Assembly (NCBI GenBank): GCA_030037515.1
Contig: JASHRE010000377.1
Span: 1 to 17,777, forward strand
Reading direction: 5' to 3'
Source: Candidatus Sulfotelmatobacter sp.
GTDB taxonomy: Bacteria; Acidobacteriota; Terriglobia; Terriglobales; Acidobacteriaceae
DNA: 17,777 nt
Shown here: in pieces, positions 15,478-17,777 of the stretch
Layout: the number at the start of each line of letters is the position of its first letter
How positions within the stretch are numbered: position 1 is the stretch's first letter
Translations under genes and position numbers: made by a program
Notes under the pieces: generated by a model
The model's input: only the letters and a program-made list of their open reading frames with translations
The model's database searches: none
Told to the model about the DNA's origin: nothing

Positions 15478-16521
15478 ATGGCAGCAAAGATAAAGGACAC
15501 TTTGTCTGGTTCTGCGACCGTATCGGAGTTTACGGAGATTGGTGGTATTCGATCGAGCCGAATCGGCCTTGGAACGTGGGCAATGGGAGGCTTCCAGTGG
15601 GGCGGCGCCGACGATGATGAGTCGGTGCGCACCATACAGGCGGCGCTGGACCGAGGGATCACCCTCATCGATACGGCGCCCGCATACGGCTTCGGGCACT
15701 CGGAATCGGTGATTGGACGAGCGATTGCCGAACGAGGGCGGCGGGATGAGGTGGTGCTGGCCACAAAGGTGGGCTTGGAGCAGCGGGGCGAGTCCTTGTT
15801 TCGCAACTCGACCCGTAAACAGATATTTGAGGAGATCGAGCTTTCACTGCGGCGGCTGCGCACCGACTATATTGATCTTTACCAGGTCCATTGGCCGGAT
15901 CTGGTCACCCCCCATGAAGAGACCGCGAAGGCTCTGCTTGATCTTCAACAAGCCGGCAAGATCCGTGCGATTGGCGTTTCCAACTACTCCGTCGAAGCCA
16001 TGGAGCGGTTCCGCCGGGTTGCACCGCTTGCCTCCGCCCAGCCGCCACTCAACCTCTTCGAACGGCAGGCACAGCGGGATATTCTGCCATGGTGCCAAAA
16101 AAACGCCGTGGCTACCCTCACCTATGGCGCGCTATGCCGCGGATTGCTAAGTGGTGCGATCACCCAAAACACGAAGTTCAAAGGCGACGATCTTCGAAAG
16201 ACCGACCCCAAATTCCAGCCACCGCGATTCGAACACTACCTGAGAGCGGTGAGCCTGCTCGAGCGATATGCGCGGGAGCGTTACGGAAAAAGTGTGCTTG
16301 TGCTGGCGGTCCGCTGGGTGCTCGATCAACCGGGAGTCTCAGTGGCCTTGTGGGGTGCCAGTCATCCCCGTGAACTTGATCCGTTGAATGACATCCTTGG
16401 ATGGCACTTGGACGATGAGGCTGGCGCACACATAGATGAAGTTCTCGCCCAGAGTATAAAAGACCCAGTGGGTCCGGAGTTCATGGCGCCACCGGAACAT
16501 GCGCCGGATGCGGCAGCTTAG
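15478..16521 (+). CDS. Aldo/keto reductase
   Basis: A 347-residue NADPH-dependent oxidoreductase of the (beta/alpha)8 aldo/keto reductase fold, cytoplasmic. The whole catalytic tetrad is visible: Asp65 and Tyr70 in LIDTAPAYGFGHSE, Lys97 in LATKVGL, and His138 in YQVHWPD. SNYS (168-171) and the Asn/Gln region after QPPLNLFERQAQ fit substrate and nicotinamide contacts. The opening TEIGGIRSSRIGLGTWAMGG is typical of the YajO/Tas-like branch acting on small aldehydes and sugars or on xenobiotics. The length is normal for the family. The first 15 or so residues (MAAKIKDTLSGSATV) are extra compared with close relatives, so a later start is possible. It has no operon partner, as the next gene starts about 390 bases on. 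The physiological substrate cannot be read from the sequence. Confidence 0.94.
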   Translation: MAAKIKDTLSGSATVSEFTEIGGIRSSRIGLGTWAMGGFQWGGADDDESVRTIQAALDRGITLIDTAPAYGFGHSESVIGRAIAERGRRDEVVLATKVGLEQRGESLFRNSTRKQIFEEIELSLRRLRTDYIDLYQVHWPDLVTPHEETAKALLDLQQAGKIRAIGVSNYSVEAMERFRRVAPLASAQPPLNLFERQAQRDILPWCQKNAVATLTYGALCRGLLSGAITQNTKFKGDDLRKTDPKFQPPRFEHYLRAVSLLERYARERYGKSVLVLAVRWVLDQPGVSVALWGASHPRELDPLNDILGWHLDDEAGAHIDEVLAQSIKDPVGPEFMAPPEHAPDAAA

Positions 16522-16912
16522 CCCCCAAGGTGAGGGTGGCGGCCGTTAAATGTTTCGTAAGCGGGTTGCCATTGGCTGGAACATATTCACGAGCCATTCC
16601 GCGCTTTGAGACGCTTGCTGAGCCCAGTCACATTAGCGACGCGGGGGCGGGTTCAGGTGGGGCACGGAAGAGAGGTTCACGTCCGGATCTGTGGGATGCT
16701 CGGGGCGAAATCCCCGGGCCTACCCGGCAACAGGAGACAGAGCGAAAGCCACGTGATGAGCCACCGGGAGACCAACGCCACTGCGCCTTCTCGACTCCAC
16801 CCGTCTATTCGCCTTTCCCCGGGATTTCGAGTGCTATCGGAAGGGAAGTCGATTCGGCGAAACACTTATGTAACGTTGACCGCTTTGGGCCTGTTTTGCA
16901 ATCCTTCCTCTA
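16522..16912. other. Gap between aldo/keto reductase and PilZ-like gene
   Basis: Non-coding. It holds the probable group II intron remnant at 16661-16730 (listed separately). The rest has no recognised signal, and no ribosome binding site precedes the PilZ-like start. Confidence 0.4.
16661..16730 (+). mobile_element. Probable 3' remnant of a group II intron (domains V-VI)
   Basis: CACGTCCGGATCTGTGGG (16678-16695) matches the 3' strand of domain V and the joining segment seen at the end of many bacterial group II introns. It is followed by a hairpin CGGGG-CGAAAT-CCCCG (16701-16716) and GGCCTACCCGGC, which fits domain VI with its bulged A and the 3' splice end. The 5' strand of domain V is not recognisable (16661-16677 is a poor match), and no reverse transcriptase lies upstream, so this is a broken scar. 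The call rests on remembered consensus and on one hairpin. Confidence 0.45.
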
Positions 16913-17380
16913 ATGCCCCGGAACACCGAGAAATCTCGCAAGCCCCGACCACCTCGGATCCGCGTGCCTGATCAACAAAAAGCGATTTTCACGGTGGATA
17001 ATCAAAAGCTTGTTGGTGTGGTGCAACGGCTGTCATTGACCGGGGGATCGGCTCTACTGGTGAAGGGACCCGTCCCCGAGGGAACGCTCGGGGAGATTGT
17101 TTTCGGTACCGTCTTTGGCAAAGTGAATGCGCACATAGAATTTCTGCATGGGGGCGCGGATGGTGTGGCCCTGGCCCAGGCATTTGCTTTCCTCACCATG
17201 GATGCCGTGAGTAGCCAACGCTTCAAAAGAGCCATCGAAGAGATGCACAGTTCGGACCTTTCCGACCTGAAACCGACACCCGTGAACGCGGCATTCGAAA
17301 CGCTGCGCCAGAGCGCTCTCCAGCTTTCAGCAATGTTCAATTCAATGCGACGGACGCGATCGAAAAGCCGACGCCCTTGA
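16913..17380 (+). CDS. PilZ-like domain protein lacking the usual c-di-GMP motif
   Basis: A 155-residue cytoplasmic protein. Residues about 14-98 follow the PilZ beta-barrel pattern: a strand with RIRVPDQQKAIF, then VGVVQRLSLTGGSALLV at the position of the D/NxSxxG motif, then GTLGEIVFGTVFGKVNAHIEFLH. The first PilZ motif, RxxxR, is not convincing (basic PRPPRIR only) and the second reads LSLTGG instead of D/NxSxxG, so c-di-GMP binding may be lost. The C-terminal 50 residues are helical and end in a very basic tail (RRTRSKSRRP). ATG 16913 has no good ribosome binding site, and there is no alternative start nearby. No motility or flagellar gene is adjacent, so its target is unknown. Confidence 0.7.
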   Translation: MPRNTEKSRKPRPPRIRVPDQQKAIFTVDNQKLVGVVQRLSLTGGSALLVKGPVPEGTLGEIVFGTVFGKVNAHIEFLHGGADGVALAQAFAFLTMDAVSSQRFKRAIEEMHSSDLSDLKPTPVNAAFETLRQSALQLSAMFNSMRRTRSKSRRP

Positions 17381-17751
17381 AATCGAACCCCAGCCGCCTT
17401 GTGACCCTCACTTGGGGCTTAATGGGCGAAACCAGCGCTTGGACTCGGATTCCCTAGTGCCAAAGAGGGAAGATGAGTGCCATCTTTGTGCCTCCGGATA
17501 AACCGCCATGAATGTAGAGCACGAAAGAGCCGCACAGAAGGGGGAGTAGCGATCCACTCCGGCTCGAGCCTTGCGCTGCTACCGCAAGGGACGCCGGGAA
17601 GGGATGCAAAATTGTCTACGCTTCCGCTGTTAGGATCGCGTTGGCGTACCTTGGCGCTCACAACCGTTCTGATCAGAGTTGTAATAGTAAGCCTTGCCCC
17701 AGGGTAGGGACGATTCCAAAACCGATTCTGAGTCGCTGGAGGCTTCCCCCC
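17381..17751. other. Gap without a convincing gene
   Basis: Two short overlapping frames on opposite strands (17419-17661 minus, 17477-17707 plus) have no domain, no start signal and odd composition. I see no terminator with a T-tract after the PilZ-like gene. Confidence 0.35.
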
Positions 17752-17777
17752 ATGAAACTGAATGACAGTATTACCAC
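17752..17777 (+). CDS. Start of a gene cut by the window edge
   Basis: ATG 17752 begins MKLNDSITT and runs off the window. GGAGG at 17738-17742 is 9 bases upstream, a good ribosome binding site, so this is probably a real gene start. Eight or nine residues are too few to name it. Confidence 0.5.

Overview
This window looks like an accessory stretch of an Acidobacteriota chromosome (Terriglobia-like, moderately GC-rich). The main clues are an ADOP-type MacB-like permease remnant, a family typical of that phylum; several small secreted proteins of kinds common there; a MASE1 histidine kinase with a one-domain response regulator; and many non-coding gaps with decayed genes. The assignment is inference from gene content, since no rRNA or other phylogenetic marker is present.

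Layout. 1-700: mobile-element debris, namely a truncated N-terminus of a probable repeat-family protein with an intact ribosome binding site, and a nested 20-bp inverted repeat resembling a REP doublet. 710-1399: an alpha/beta hydrolase. 1400-2273: no convincing gene. 2274-2675: a small secreted helical protein. 2676-4529: a graveyard holding an ADOP permease pseudogene (minus strand) and a small signal-peptide protein pseudogene (plus strand), each broken at a homopolymer, plus a hexamer repeat. 4530-7410: a MASE1-PAS-PAS histidine kinase facing a receiver-only response regulator. 7750-8178: a small exported protein resembling DUF5818. 8748-11498: a two-domain M16 zinc peptidase. 11605-14319 (minus): a secreted hypothetical followed by a patatin-beta-barrel outer-membrane protein, probably one operon and convergent with the peptidase. 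14416-14706 (minus): a DUF3175 protein. 15478-16521: an aldo/keto reductase. 16522-16912: probable 3' remnant of a group II intron. 16913-17380: a degenerate PilZ-like protein. 17752-end: the start of a gene cut by the window edge.

The genes do not form one pathway. Two functional groupings are visible. The kinase and the receiver protein may form a signalling pair. The cell-envelope set (M16 peptidase, secreted hypothetical, patatin-barrel protein) suggests envelope protein or lipid turnover. The most unusual signals are the REP-like doublet, an exact 23-bp repeat linking the kinase's ATPase domain to the DNA just upstream of its own start in the same reading frame, the intron scar, and the cluster of homopolymer-associated frameshifts between 3.1 and 4.5 kb.
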